64,000 nt of DNA, taken from Lachnospiraceae bacterium (GTDB lineage: Bacteria; Bacillota; Clostridia; Lachnospirales; Lachnospiraceae). The notes below the pieces were generated by a model that had not been told where the DNA came from, did not search any database, and worked only from the letters and a program-made list of their open reading frames with translations. The position numbers were made by a program, and so were the translations under genes. The stretch's first letter is position 1. The number at the start of each line of letters is the position of its first letter. The stretch lies in contig JAFYBJ010000004.1 in NCBI GenBank assembly GCA_017540265.1, positions 62,001 through 126,000 of the forward strand. The letters are read 5' to 3'. Below, piece by piece: positions 34,513 to 42,601 of the stretch.

Positions 34513-34736
34513 AGAATTATCTGGTAAATCACAGAGAGGCGGTGATAAAGATGAATCTGGTTGAATACAATGAGCAGGATGAACATGAAGGCGTACTTGA
34601 AGATGGCATAGAGCAAGGCATGTTCATGGCCTTATCCTCTTTGGTTGATGATGGCCTGATCACGGCAAAAGAAGCAGCAAAGCGTCTGGGAATGTCTCTT
34701 GAAGAATTCATCCGTCGTGCAGAAAGTTTACAATAG
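34509..34736 (+). CDS. Rpn C-terminal-domain-only protein
   Basis: 75 aa, starting with an ATG that overlaps the stop of the preceding remnant (ATGA). Residues 1-40 duplicate the C-terminal region of the preceding ORF. Residues 41-75 are a helical tail (LITAKEAAKRLGMSLEEFIR) like the 31-codon ORF at 32537-32632. No nuclease residues remain. It could be an antitoxin-like fragment (inference from the known intragenic Rpn antitoxins) or debris. The frame is clean and a terminator follows. Confidence 0.55.
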   Translation: MKNYLVNHREAVIKMNLVEYNEQDEHEGVLEDGIEQGMFMALSSLVDDGLITAKEAAKRLGMSLEEFIRRAESLQ

Positions 34737-34764
34737 TCCAATAGCACATCCGAGCATAGGATTT

Positions 34765-34787
34765 AGGAGATGAGACTCTCCTTTTTC
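34765..34787 (+). terminator. Intrinsic terminator after the Rpn-like remnant
   Basis: AGGAGA (34765-34770), 6-nt loop, TCTCCT (34777-34782), then TTTT. The stem is short but correctly placed 28 nt after the stop. Confidence 0.6.
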
Positions 34788-34878
34788 TATACTCAACCGG
34801 TATTCCTCCAGTACACACAAAAAATATAGACTATGCGCTTTACACCGTCATGAATACATTCTGTGAATAATACAAAGG

Positions 34879-35355
34879 TTAAGTAAAAAACGTCATAAAC
34901 AACATAAAAAGAATAAAAAACAGCGCAGAACAAGAACAAAGTATAACAATATAGTACATAGATTTCCCGTATGCCTTTAAACACGAATCAAATGAAATAG
35001 CAGGAATTTTTTTTGCCCTGATTGCATTGATAAGAAATTTATCCAGCATAAAAAGGAACACCAGTAAGATATTATTAATTTCAATTTCAGCGAACTGCCA
35101 GGCGAAGAGAAACTTCAAACTACGGTAAAAAATATAAATCATTAATCCGGATAGTAACAGTATAAGTCCTATAAAAACAGGTATAAAAGCATATTCTTTA
35201 ATTCTGTTTCTTCTTTCTTCATCAGAGGACAGAATTGTAGAATCAACATTATCAAACAAATTCTCATCCGGCATATCTGATTTATCTATCTGTTCAGTTT
35301 GTATCAAATTATTATTCTCAATTTTATCTGATAATTTACTCATTTCGAAAAACAT
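34879..35355 (-). CDS. Predicted membrane protein, unknown function
   Basis: 158 aa, AT-rich. An acidic polar N-terminus (~60 aa) is followed by three membrane segments at about 60-82, 92-112 and 132-156. No motif recognised. No convincing ribosome site precedes either the first ATG or the one four codons later (MSKLSDKIE). Base composition is lower in GC than the housekeeping genes, as in its neighbour. Confidence 0.5.
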   Translation of the reverse strand: MFFEMSKLSDKIENNNLIQTEQIDKSDMPDENLFDNVDSTILSSDEERRNRIKEYAFIPVFIGLILLLSGLMIYIFYRSLKFLFAWQFAEIEINNILLVFLFMLDKFLINAIRAKKIPAISFDSCLKAYGKSMYYIVILCSCSALFFILFMLFMTFFT

Positions 35356-35475
35356 AAAAAATCAAAAGCCCTGCATACACCCCCCGAGATTATGCGCTTT
35401 ATCATGCTGCTTTTCATTCTTAACTCCCCTCTATCTTTACATTTATACTAAAACAAATTTATAGCCAACAGTCAT

Positions 35476-36006
35476 TCATATTATGCCAAACTTCTCATCC
35501 ATTAAAAACAATACCCATAAAAGTACAAAAAAGCCAATAATAAAATAGAAAAAAATAAAATATATGCCAGTAAAAATAGTTGACGCTCCAAATTTTTCCT
35601 TCTCTATCATGCCTTTTTTAACCAGCTTTTTATACTCTTTTTCATATTTGATTTTTTTTCGAGCAGTTTTCAGAAAACGCACTCCTATAAATGACATAGC
35701 AACCGTAACTAACAAATTAATTACTGCCAATACATATTCGCCTTTTAGAAACTGTTCAACAGCGCTATAACCTAAAAGGAAAACAAAGAAAAAGACAATC
35801 AGAACAGCAAATATTGCAGTAGTAGAAGACACGCCTCCATAAGTTACAGAAGTATGCAATGTCTTTCCATCCTCCGACAATTCATAAGTTTTTTCAATGC
35901 CAAGCTTCTTTTCAAACTCCGGGTGATCTAAATCCCGAAGATTATTTGAGTGTTGAAGCTTCCACTCATTTGCCTCTTCTGCAGAAATCTCATCATATTT
36001 ATTCAT
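35476..36006 (-). CDS. Predicted four-helix membrane protein, unknown function
   Basis: About 176 aa. A polar N-terminus (NKYDEISAEEANEWKLQHSN), two membrane helices at about 65-85 and 92-112, a basic loop (KTARKKIKYEKEYKKLVKKG), and one or two more helices at 143-170. No family recognised. The ATG at 36004-36006 has GGGAGGAG upstream; the frame extends further, but without a site. It lies just past the terminator of the minor-pilin operon. Confidence 0.6.
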   Translation of the reverse strand: MNKYDEISAEEANEWKLQHSNNLRDLDHPEFEKKLGIEKTYELSEDGKTLHTSVTYGGVSSTTAIFAVLIVFFFVFLLGYSAVEQFLKGEYVLAVINLLVTVAMSFIGVRFLKTARKKIKYEKEYKKLVKKGMIEKEKFGASTIFTGIYFIFFYFIIGFFVLLWVLFLMDEKFGII

Positions 36007-36033
36007 AGATACTCCTCCCTCAATAAAAACAAA

Positions 36034-36062
36034 ATACCCCCCTGAAAATTCAGGGAGGGTAT
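36034..36062 (-). terminator. Terminator of the minor-pilin operon
   Basis: ATACCC.../...GGGTAT stem around a CTGAAAATTCAG apical region. On the minus strand it is followed by a T-rich run (TTTTGTTTTTATT). Confidence 0.82.
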
Positions 36063-36077
36063 AACTTGTCATAAGTA

Positions 36078-36584
36078 TTATTCTACATCCGCATACGGAC
36101 CTGTGACATTGGGTGCAACTTCAATTCTGGCACCGGTACCATCTACAATGTATACACGCGCAGCCAGTTCGTGATTACCTATATCCTCAACATTTATTAC
36201 CCATGATGTCGGATTATTCTTATTATAATTAAATTCAGGTGCAACAGGTCTATACTGATTTAACGTTGTTAATGCATGCCCCGCAGTACCTGTAAAAGCA
36301 GCTCCCGGAAGAGCCGTGAAATCTAGAATCCCCCCCGGAGGGTTAACATATCCCGGATTAATTGCAATAAGCAATTCATCATGTATCTGTGCCTCACCTA
36401 TCGTGGTAACAATATCAGAATACATAGTCTTTGCATTCGAAACATCTTTCGAAAGCTTTGACTTTTCAATATACCTTACAAGCTGCACTCCGGCGAATCC
36501 AACAAGAAACACTATGATCGCCAGTGCTATGATCATCTCTGCAAGTGAAAAGCCCTTATTACTTTTAATAAAACTGTTCTTCAT
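36078..36584 (-). CDS. Type IV prepilin-like protein
   Basis: 168 aa. Class III signal: a short basic leader, then KG|FSLAEMIIALAIIVFL with Glu at +5. The following YIEKSKLSKD is shared with the major pilin at 56800-57234. The C-terminal ~100 residues form a non-conserved pilin head. Last of five prepilin genes in an AT-rich operon; either a minor pilin or a second major-type pilin. Confidence 0.88.
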   Translation of the reverse strand: MKNSFIKSNKGFSLAEMIIALAIIVFLVGFAGVQLVRYIEKSKLSKDVSNAKTMYSDIVTTIGEAQIHDELLIAINPGYVNPPGGILDFTALPGAAFTGTAGHALTTLNQYRPVAPEFNYNKNNPTSWVINVEDIGNHELAARVYIVDGTGARIEVAPNVTGPYADVE

Positions 36585-36603
36585 ATCAGAACCACCTCAA
36601 AAA

Positions 36604-38175
36604 TTATTTTTCCTCCAAATCTGCCCATTCACATAATACTTTGTTCATACTGCTACCGCCATCAGTAACTTCTCCGGTATAAAGAAAGAAACAAGGAAAC
36701 TCAAGGTATTGATCACTGCCTCCTGAGTACTTTATCTTACAATCAACATAAAACATTTCGTTCTTATCTGAAAAAGTTTTAATCTTATTATCTGTCTGAT
36801 GAGTCTTGCTATATGATGCAAAGCTGTTCGTTGCTCCATCCATATAAACATATATTTCCTTCTTTATCTGCGAATACCCATTCGAATCAACATTATCCGG
36901 CGAAATATACATATCAGATCCAAAAGTTAAATCCTTTGCAAACATGATCGATTCACTGGTAATAGAACCATCAGCTGTATCCTTAACTTTATCATTATCA
37001 GTTGTAGACTTGCTAATATTATCAAATCTTATATCAACACCTGCGCCTTTATCAGTTTTCATAACATCACCCGGATTGCTGTCAGCAGATATAACCTGTT
37101 TCGAGCAATTACGCAGGATATAATCTACATTATCTGCATCCTCCAAACTAATACCATACACTCTGGTAAGACTGGAACCTGCCTGTGATGTTCCGGAGCA
37201 CAAATTAATATATCCCTTACTTTTACTATAATCTACTGTTCCGACCCCAACCTTATCCGTAACTACTGTAATGGTAATGAATTTGTTAGGAGTTGCTGCA
37301 AAGGCAGCCGCATCCTCATATCCCCTAATCACCGCCGTAGCAGACACATCCCAACTTGCTTTCTTATCCAGACCTGCATTACACTTTACAGAAGTATTAC
37401 CAACCAACGCGTATTTATTGTTCGGATCTTGCTCCTGATCAAGACCATTTAATCCATCTGAACTCTGCCAAACAAAATAACTGCAATATTTTTTCGTCGT
37501 TGTAGGATTTCCTAAAGCATCTGTCCCCTCAATTAGAAAATAATATCGATCACCATTAAGCGGATATGTTTTATGCCGCAGAACATTTAATGTAAAATTA
37601 GCAGAAGGAGAGGCATCATCATCAACACCATCGCTACCTCGCGTACCAAGCCTGTTTCTTAAATATATTTCCTTAGTCTGCGTAGAATAATTACTTTCCT
37701 TATTTGACATGGAAATGTTGACAAAAACAGAATCCCCGGTTTTATTAGTGATCTCATCCGTAACAACCCTATAGCTGGCTACATTATCTACGAGAGGAAC
37801 CGCAGGCTCTACAGAGCCATCATCATGAGTAACAGTAACCATAAGCTTACCATATCCATAAATCTTTCCAACAGGGTCAGAATTATCGAAAGTGACCATA
37901 TAATCATCACCCGGCTCATTTACAATAGTAAGTTTCCCATTATCTCCTAACACACCGGCACTATCATAGGAAACACTTTCATTTGCATCTATAAGGATAT
38001 CCTCTAGGTGCATGAGAGCCTGCTGTGCCTTTGTCTGAAGTGAAACATCATAGCTCCCTTTGTTATATACATTGGAGCCATTGTTCATGACGATATAAAC
38101 TTCCGTAAGTACCATCATAAGCACAACCATGGATACTAATAATTCAACCAACGTGTATCCCTTATTATTTTTCAT
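36604..38175 (-). CDS. Large minor prepilin (PilW/PulJ-like)
   Basis: About 523 aa. Leader KNNKG|YTLVELLVSMVVLMMV with Glu+5, then a helix and TKAQQALMHLEDILID as in PilW/GspJ-type minor pilins. The remaining ~430 residues are a large, Ser/Thr/Asp-rich exported region with no recognised domain, suggesting a tip-located adhesin-like head. Start at 38173-38175 with AGGAGG 4 nt upstream. Confidence 0.82.
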   Translation of the reverse strand: MKNNKGYTLVELLVSMVVLMMVLTEVYIVMNNGSNVYNKGSYDVSLQTKAQQALMHLEDILIDANESVSYDSAGVLGDNGKLTIVNEPGDDYMVTFDNSDPVGKIYGYGKLMVTVTHDDGSVEPAVPLVDNVASYRVVTDEITNKTGDSVFVNISMSNKESNYSTQTKEIYLRNRLGTRGSDGVDDDASPSANFTLNVLRHKTYPLNGDRYYFLIEGTDALGNPTTTKKYCSYFVWQSSDGLNGLDQEQDPNNKYALVGNTSVKCNAGLDKKASWDVSATAVIRGYEDAAAFAATPNKFITITVVTDKVGVGTVDYSKSKGYINLCSGTSQAGSSLTRVYGISLEDADNVDYILRNCSKQVISADSNPGDVMKTDKGAGVDIRFDNISKSTTDNDKVKDTADGSITSESIMFAKDLTFGSDMYISPDNVDSNGYSQIKKEIYVYMDGATNSFASYSKTHQTDNKIKTFSDKNEMFYVDCKIKYSGGSDQYLEFPCFFLYTGEVTDGGSSMNKVLCEWADLEEK

Positions 38176-38201
38176 ACACCCTCCTAGATAAACAGTCAAT
38201 G

Positions 38202-38678
38202 TTAGTTTAATGTAACGTCATGATCTCCGGTTATCTTGTAAAACGTGAATTTTGCTGTTCTTTCTCCATGAGTAAAAACAACATCTTCCTTTGAACTTAA
38301 GGCACTAGTTGCACCCCTTACACCACCATCGGCAGTAAAGTAATACTCTGTAACAGCAGGAAGTGTTACACTTACACCACCACCGGATATCTTTTCCTTC
38401 TTTTCAAGCACCCCAGATACCAAAGTGCTGGCATAAAGGCTGTTCCCCTCCATTGAAAGCTTTAAATGGTATCCACTCCCCTTTGCCATTCCATTGGTTC
38501 TGGCCTTACTAAACGCACTATCCAAGGCACTTGCTGCTTTATTTACGTTTGCATTATTAACAATAGATATGCTGGCAACCGCTCCACCTGTCAGTATAGC
38601 CAGAATCGCCATGACAACCAACATCTCCACGAGAGAAAAACCCTTATTATTTTTTACTGATTTACCAACAGAATTCAA
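38202..38678 (-). CDS. Minor prepilin (GspH/FimT-like)
   Basis: 158 aa. Leader KNNKG|FSLVEMLVVMAILAIL with Glu+5, then ANVNKAASALDSAFSKARTN, as in GspH/FimT-type pseudopilins, and a beta-rich C-terminus. It lies between the PilX-like and PilW-like genes, the usual minor-pilin order. Confidence 0.85.
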   Translation of the reverse strand: MNSVGKSVKNNKGFSLVEMLVVMAILAILTGGAVASISIVNNANVNKAASALDSAFSKARTNGMAKGSGYHLKLSMEGNSLYASTLVSGVLEKKEKISGGGVSVTLPAVTEYYFTADGGVRGATSALSSKEDVVFTHGERTAKFTFYKITGDHDVTLN

Positions 38679-38690
38679 TCCGCACCTCCT

Positions 38691-40757
38691 TTAGTCCCTA
38701 TTTTTAAACCATTTTTCATAAGCGACTACTGAATTCTTATTTGCGGCTATCGTCTCTCCAGGTGAATTATCAAAGTTAAATACATTTGCAATTGCAGCAT
38801 TAGGATCATCTGCAAGGAAGTTCTTAAGCTGTACTAGGTTAACATAATTACCGCCATCAACATAATATTCAAATGTACGATAAACCTTCTTTATACTGCC
38901 GTCCTTATTGGTGTAATTTATAACATACTTTTTCTGCGTTGCTCCCGTACCACCATATATAGATCCATGACTATCCTGAGGATCAGTTGTAAGAACAAAT
39001 CCCGTACCACTGCAATCATCGCTACCTGCACCAACGCCCTCAATATATTTCGTCTTAGGAAGCTGACCATTATTATAAGCAATTTCAGCGGTATATGAGC
39101 CATCCGTGGCAATCCAGTAGCTGTCAAGCATAGACTGATAAATATTCTCATCAAGCTTCTGCATATATATCGGAAGCTGACTGGTATCACGGTTTACAAC
39201 CGTCTCACTAAGAAACATTGAATTGATACAGGTTCCCTTGATCTGTGCTTCTGTGTTAAACAAATTCATGAACAAACAATCATGGACAATAGGATTACCG
39301 CCATCACCACTATGGATAACACCACCATCCCCGTTTATCATAAGATACCCAGTACCTGCCGACATATTATATTTTACAGGTTTTCTATATCCTAATCCAC
39401 CGGATGAACCAATTTTTCTGATCTGTAAACATTCCGGATTACCATCGCTTCCCATCACAACAACATACTTTGCAAATAATGCCGTTGCCAATCCGCTAGA
39501 GCCTCCAACTTCAGGTGTAATTGTCGTCGTAACATCCCGAATCTTCTCTGCACCAGCAGTACTCCAACTTTCATTATTTACAACTTTTGCCTCACATTGA
39601 GCATAGGTAAGACTTTTGGTAGGATCGGGATCTACTATACCCCCGGCAGGAACCACATCCCAGCTATGTCCCCAAAAATTGTCATAAGTATCATATACCT
39701 CATACTCTTTGTATTTAAGGACACCACTATCGATGATAAATTTTCTCCAAATCTGTGGCGTAGTCACCACTTCTCCACCCGTGCCCTGTGTTCCACCTTT
39801 CACACTGTTATCCGGCAGATTATTCCAGCTGAGCGAAGTGTCAGCAGCCAGATTAGTGCCTCTCGTAACATACGAACTTCCAGTAGTTTTTATTCCATAG
39901 GCTGTCTGAACCTTCCCACTACATATCAGAGCACCACCTGACTTAATATCAATAAAGCCATTAACCCTTAAATCTCCTGTGACATTAAGGATACCTCCCT
40001 TTTGTACCACAATATCCCCATTTACAATATTCTGGCTTCCCTGAAGAGCGGTCATCCCATCTTTAACTTCCAATGCAGGCGAATAAGGGTCAGTTGCCGG
40101 AGAAGGATTAGTGCCATTCTTTCCTACCCCCTGTAAGTAAACACAGCCGGTAAAAAATGTATCACCCCCTCCGCTTTTGAAAGGCGAATCGCTTATGAGC
40201 GAAAAATCAGACAACCCCGGAGCAGCCTTCTTGGCATCAGAGGGAAACTTAATCACAAGATTCAAAGCCACATTACTCTTATACCCCTCACGGATAGTCC
40301 CTGCCTTCCCATTAGCGATTATCTTTATGCCATACAGTGTTAACTTAGAATTTGTATAATCCGCTTCATACTCATTAGTAATGCCCGGATTAATCGTATT
40401 ATCATGCTCAATATCTATTTTTACATCCTGACTGGATGATTTCATAAGAGTTGAAACAATAGACGCAGAATTATCACTATATTTGTTATCATGATTAGGA
40501 TCAATAGCTGTGACCAATGCATCCATGGCAGAATTGGCATCAGTTTCAAGATACGCAATCTGCTTAAGAGATGCTGAAAGTTCGTCCAATCCAAATTCTG
40601 CAGAATAAAAATTGTCTTGAGAATTGTATCTGACGACTTTCGTCATATAATTGGCATATGCCATATAAAGCAAAGATGTGGAAAGTATGCCTATGAACGT
40701 GATAGCAATGAGTACGGATACCATTGCAGCACCCCTGTTTCTTCCTGCTTTCTTCAT
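38691..40757 (-). CDS. Very large PilX/GspK-like minor prepilin with beta-helix-like insert
   Basis: About 688 aa. N-terminal RNRG|AAMVSVLIAITFIGILS resembles PilX/GspK-type starts, which lack the usual Glu+5. A DNFYSAEFGLDE segment follows, as in PilX. At about residues 240-295 a repetitive stretch (NIVNGDIVVQKGGILNVTGD, then LRVNGFIDIKSGGALICSGK) has the spacing of a bactofilin-like right-handed beta-helix. Start chosen at 40755-40757, 7 nt after GGGAGG. The size is far above normal minor pilins. Confidence 0.8.
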   Translation of the reverse strand: MKKAGRNRGAAMVSVLIAITFIGILSTSLLYMAYANYMTKVVRYNSQDNFYSAEFGLDELSASLKQIAYLETDANSAMDALVTAIDPNHDNKYSDNSASIVSTLMKSSSQDVKIDIEHDNTINPGITNEYEADYTNSKLTLYGIKIIANGKAGTIREGYKSNVALNLVIKFPSDAKKAAPGLSDFSLISDSPFKSGGGDTFFTGCVYLQGVGKNGTNPSPATDPYSPALEVKDGMTALQGSQNIVNGDIVVQKGGILNVTGDLRVNGFIDIKSGGALICSGKVQTAYGIKTTGSSYVTRGTNLAADTSLSWNNLPDNSVKGGTQGTGGEVVTTPQIWRKFIIDSGVLKYKEYEVYDTYDNFWGHSWDVVPAGGIVDPDPTKSLTYAQCEAKVVNNESWSTAGAEKIRDVTTTITPEVGGSSGLATALFAKYVVVMGSDGNPECLQIRKIGSSGGLGYRKPVKYNMSAGTGYLMINGDGGVIHSGDGGNPIVHDCLFMNLFNTEAQIKGTCINSMFLSETVVNRDTSQLPIYMQKLDENIYQSMLDSYWIATDGSYTAEIAYNNGQLPKTKYIEGVGAGSDDCSGTGFVLTTDPQDSHGSIYGGTGATQKKYVINYTNKDGSIKKVYRTFEYYVDGGNYVNLVQLKNFLADDPNAAIANVFNFDNSPGETIAANKNSVVAYEKWFKNRD

Positions 40758-40782
40758 TCTCTCGCCTCCCATGAATTAAACC

Positions 40783-41529
40783 TCACTTATTCCTTATGCC
40801 AGCAGTCATAACAGCAACCGGCATGCCTGTAAACCTGCTGGTGCAGCCTGCATCACTTATATCTGCATCAAAAACAAGAACCTTTACCTGGTACGAATAA
40901 TACATATCATCATTCGCCGTATTGGTATGAATCTTATCCTGTATCGTAGGAGTAAACACAACAAGAGCATCAAAATGATACTGATATCTTTGAATATTTG
41001 TTAACGCAAAATATGTAAGACACTCCCCGGATAAAGCGGTATTAAGCACCGGTCCGTTCGGACAATACAGGGTTTTCTTTGCATCAGCGCCAACGGATAT
41101 CAGCTTATTCCTGCATTCAGTCGTATATGCCGTGATTTGGTTATTTTCCATCGTTTGAACATCTATAGATGCCGTAGCAGTAATAGAACCTGAAGAAACC
41201 GTCACAGCATTTGCACTTGTAGAATAAATATTGCTATCAAAAAGCACTAATGAATCTTTTCCGCTTACAGATCCTGTATTTAAACTCGTAAGTGTATTCC
41301 TCACCCCCGCATACGTCTTATCTCTCACACTCTCCATCACATCCTCAGCCACTTCCGTGGCAATCATAACCTTCCTTGATTTGTTATTCACCCTCATGGA
41401 TGTGATCATGGATGCGAAAATAGGTGTGAGAACCACAGCAAAGAGCGCTACCGCGCAGATTAGTTCGATCAGGGCGAAGCCTTTATTCTTCCCTGTCTTC
41501 TTTTTTAAAAAACGGAGATTGATTTTCAT
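40783..41529 (-). CDS. Minor prepilin (PilV/GspI-like)
   Basis: 248 aa. A long basic leader of about 17 residues (KINLRFLKKKTGKNKG), then FALIELICAVALFAVVLTPI with Glu+5 and a downstream VMIATEVAEDVMESVRDK helix like PilV/GspI. First gene of the minor-pilin operon, with its own promoter about 40 nt upstream. Confidence 0.84.
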   Translation of the reverse strand: MKINLRFLKKKTGKNKGFALIELICAVALFAVVLTPIFASMITSMRVNNKSRKVMIATEVAEDVMESVRDKTYAGVRNTLTSLNTGSVSGKDSLVLFDSNIYSTSANAVTVSSGSITATASIDVQTMENNQITAYTTECRNKLISVGADAKKTLYCPNGPVLNTALSGECLTYFALTNIQRYQYHFDALVVFTPTIQDKIHTNTANDDMYYSYQVKVLVFDADISDAGCTSRFTGMPVAVMTAGIRNK

Positions 41530-41569
41530 AACGAATTCCCCCTGATATAACTACAATACCCTATCCAAA

Positions 41570-41598
41570 ATAATAACATAGAAAAAAAGTTGTTTCAA
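41570..41598 (-). promoter_or_regulatory. Promoter of the minor-pilin operon
   Basis: Minus strand TTGAAA (41598-41593), 17 nt, TATTAT (41575-41570). It lies after the pilO terminator, so the minor pilins can be expressed separately from pilMNO. Confidence 0.68.
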
Positions 41599-41649
41599 CA
41601 AATAAACTTTTGATTCATATTTCTTTTTTTATAAATCATGAAATAACAC

Positions 41650-41676
41650 TCCGGAGAGGATAATATCCTCTCCGGA
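41650..41676 (-). terminator. Hairpin terminator after pilO
   Basis: Near-perfect palindrome TCCGGAGAGGAT / ATCCTCTCCGGA with a 3-nt centre. Only a weak T-run follows on the minus strand, so termination may be partial. Confidence 0.7.
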
Positions 41677-41689
41677 ATATCATCATTAC

Positions 41690-42601
41690 TTACTGCGCTG
41701 CAGGTGCAGCCTCGCCGCCCTCAGCGGGTGCAGCTTCGCCTTCACCGGCGCCGCCCTCGGCAACAGCCACCTCACCGGTTGCCTGCTGTATTGCTTTAAG
41801 ACCTTCCTCTGAGATCTCGGTTTCGTAAACGATAGGTCCGAAGATACCGTTTATACCGTCGATACCGTTTGTACCATACTCATAGAGGTTTCCTCTTAAG
41901 TTGTACTGGTCAAGATCAGGCCTTATCACAACATCCGGAAGCTTTCTGTCGGGATCTTCCGCATTCCTTATGGCAAACTGGGATATGATGAACGCACCTG
42001 TCACCACACCGGTCTCCTCGTCATACTCTGCCGTGAAATTAGGATAGCACATAGGTATGCCGCAGGCATCCTGGTCGATGAAGTATGCGATAAGCTTCTT
42101 CATGCCGGCATAGTATCCCTTGAAAGTGATGGAAGACTGATTAAGTATACTTGAATAAGGAGTCTCTGTTCCATCCTCTTCTGTGATCACTATCTCATCA
42201 TTGGTACCATAAGAAACGGTATCGATGAAAAGCATCTGTGAAGGTTCATCCCAGGTAACTTCCCTGGTCTCTTCATTAAGAACAGCAGTCGTCACGTCGT
42301 GATTTAACTCTGTCTCAAGAAGGAACTGGGTGTAATTCTCCTGAAGTATATCTGCAGGATAAGATGCTACGATGGCATCTCTTTCTTTATTAAGTTCCTC
42401 TGTCCTTGCTACGAATTCCTGACGGTGAAGATTCATTGCCTGAAGATAATCATATCTTGCTTTGAGCGTCTCGGTCTCTGCTATCAGGTTTTCCGTATCT
42501 AGCTTGGTATCCTTAATGTACCACATATAAGGAAGTGCGATCATCACACCTACTAAAAGGATCATTATGATCGCTGTATCTCTATCTGAAAGTCCCTTCA
42601 T
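41690..42601 (-). CDS. pilO: Type IV pilus inner-membrane alignment protein PilO-like
   Basis: 303 aa. One membrane helix (about 10-28, TAIIMILLVGVMIALPYMWY), a coiled coil (LDTENLIAETETLKARYDYL), then a ferredoxin-like periplasmic-type domain. The C-terminus is Ala/Gly/Glu rich. PilO with PilN links PilM to the pilus base. The ATG overlaps the pilM-pilN stop. Confidence 0.8.
   Translation of the reverse strand: MKGLSDRDTAIIMILLVGVMIALPYMWYIKDTKLDTENLIAETETLKARYDYLQAMNLHRQEFVARTEELNKERDAIVASYPADILQENYTQFLLETELNHDVTTAVLNEETREVTWDEPSQMLFIDTVSYGTNDEIVITEEDGTETPYSSILNQSSITFKGYYAGMKKLIAYFIDQDACGIPMCYPNFTAEYDEETGVVTGAFIISQFAIRNAEDPDRKLPDVVIRPDLDQYNLRGNLYEYGTNGIDGINGIFGPIVYETEISEEGLKAIQQATGEVAVAEGGAGEGEAAPAEGGEAAPAAQ

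Noticed and set aside
34273..34622. Short CRISPR-like direct repeats
   Set aside because: There are only two 114-nt units, both coding in frame; it is a gene-segment duplication.
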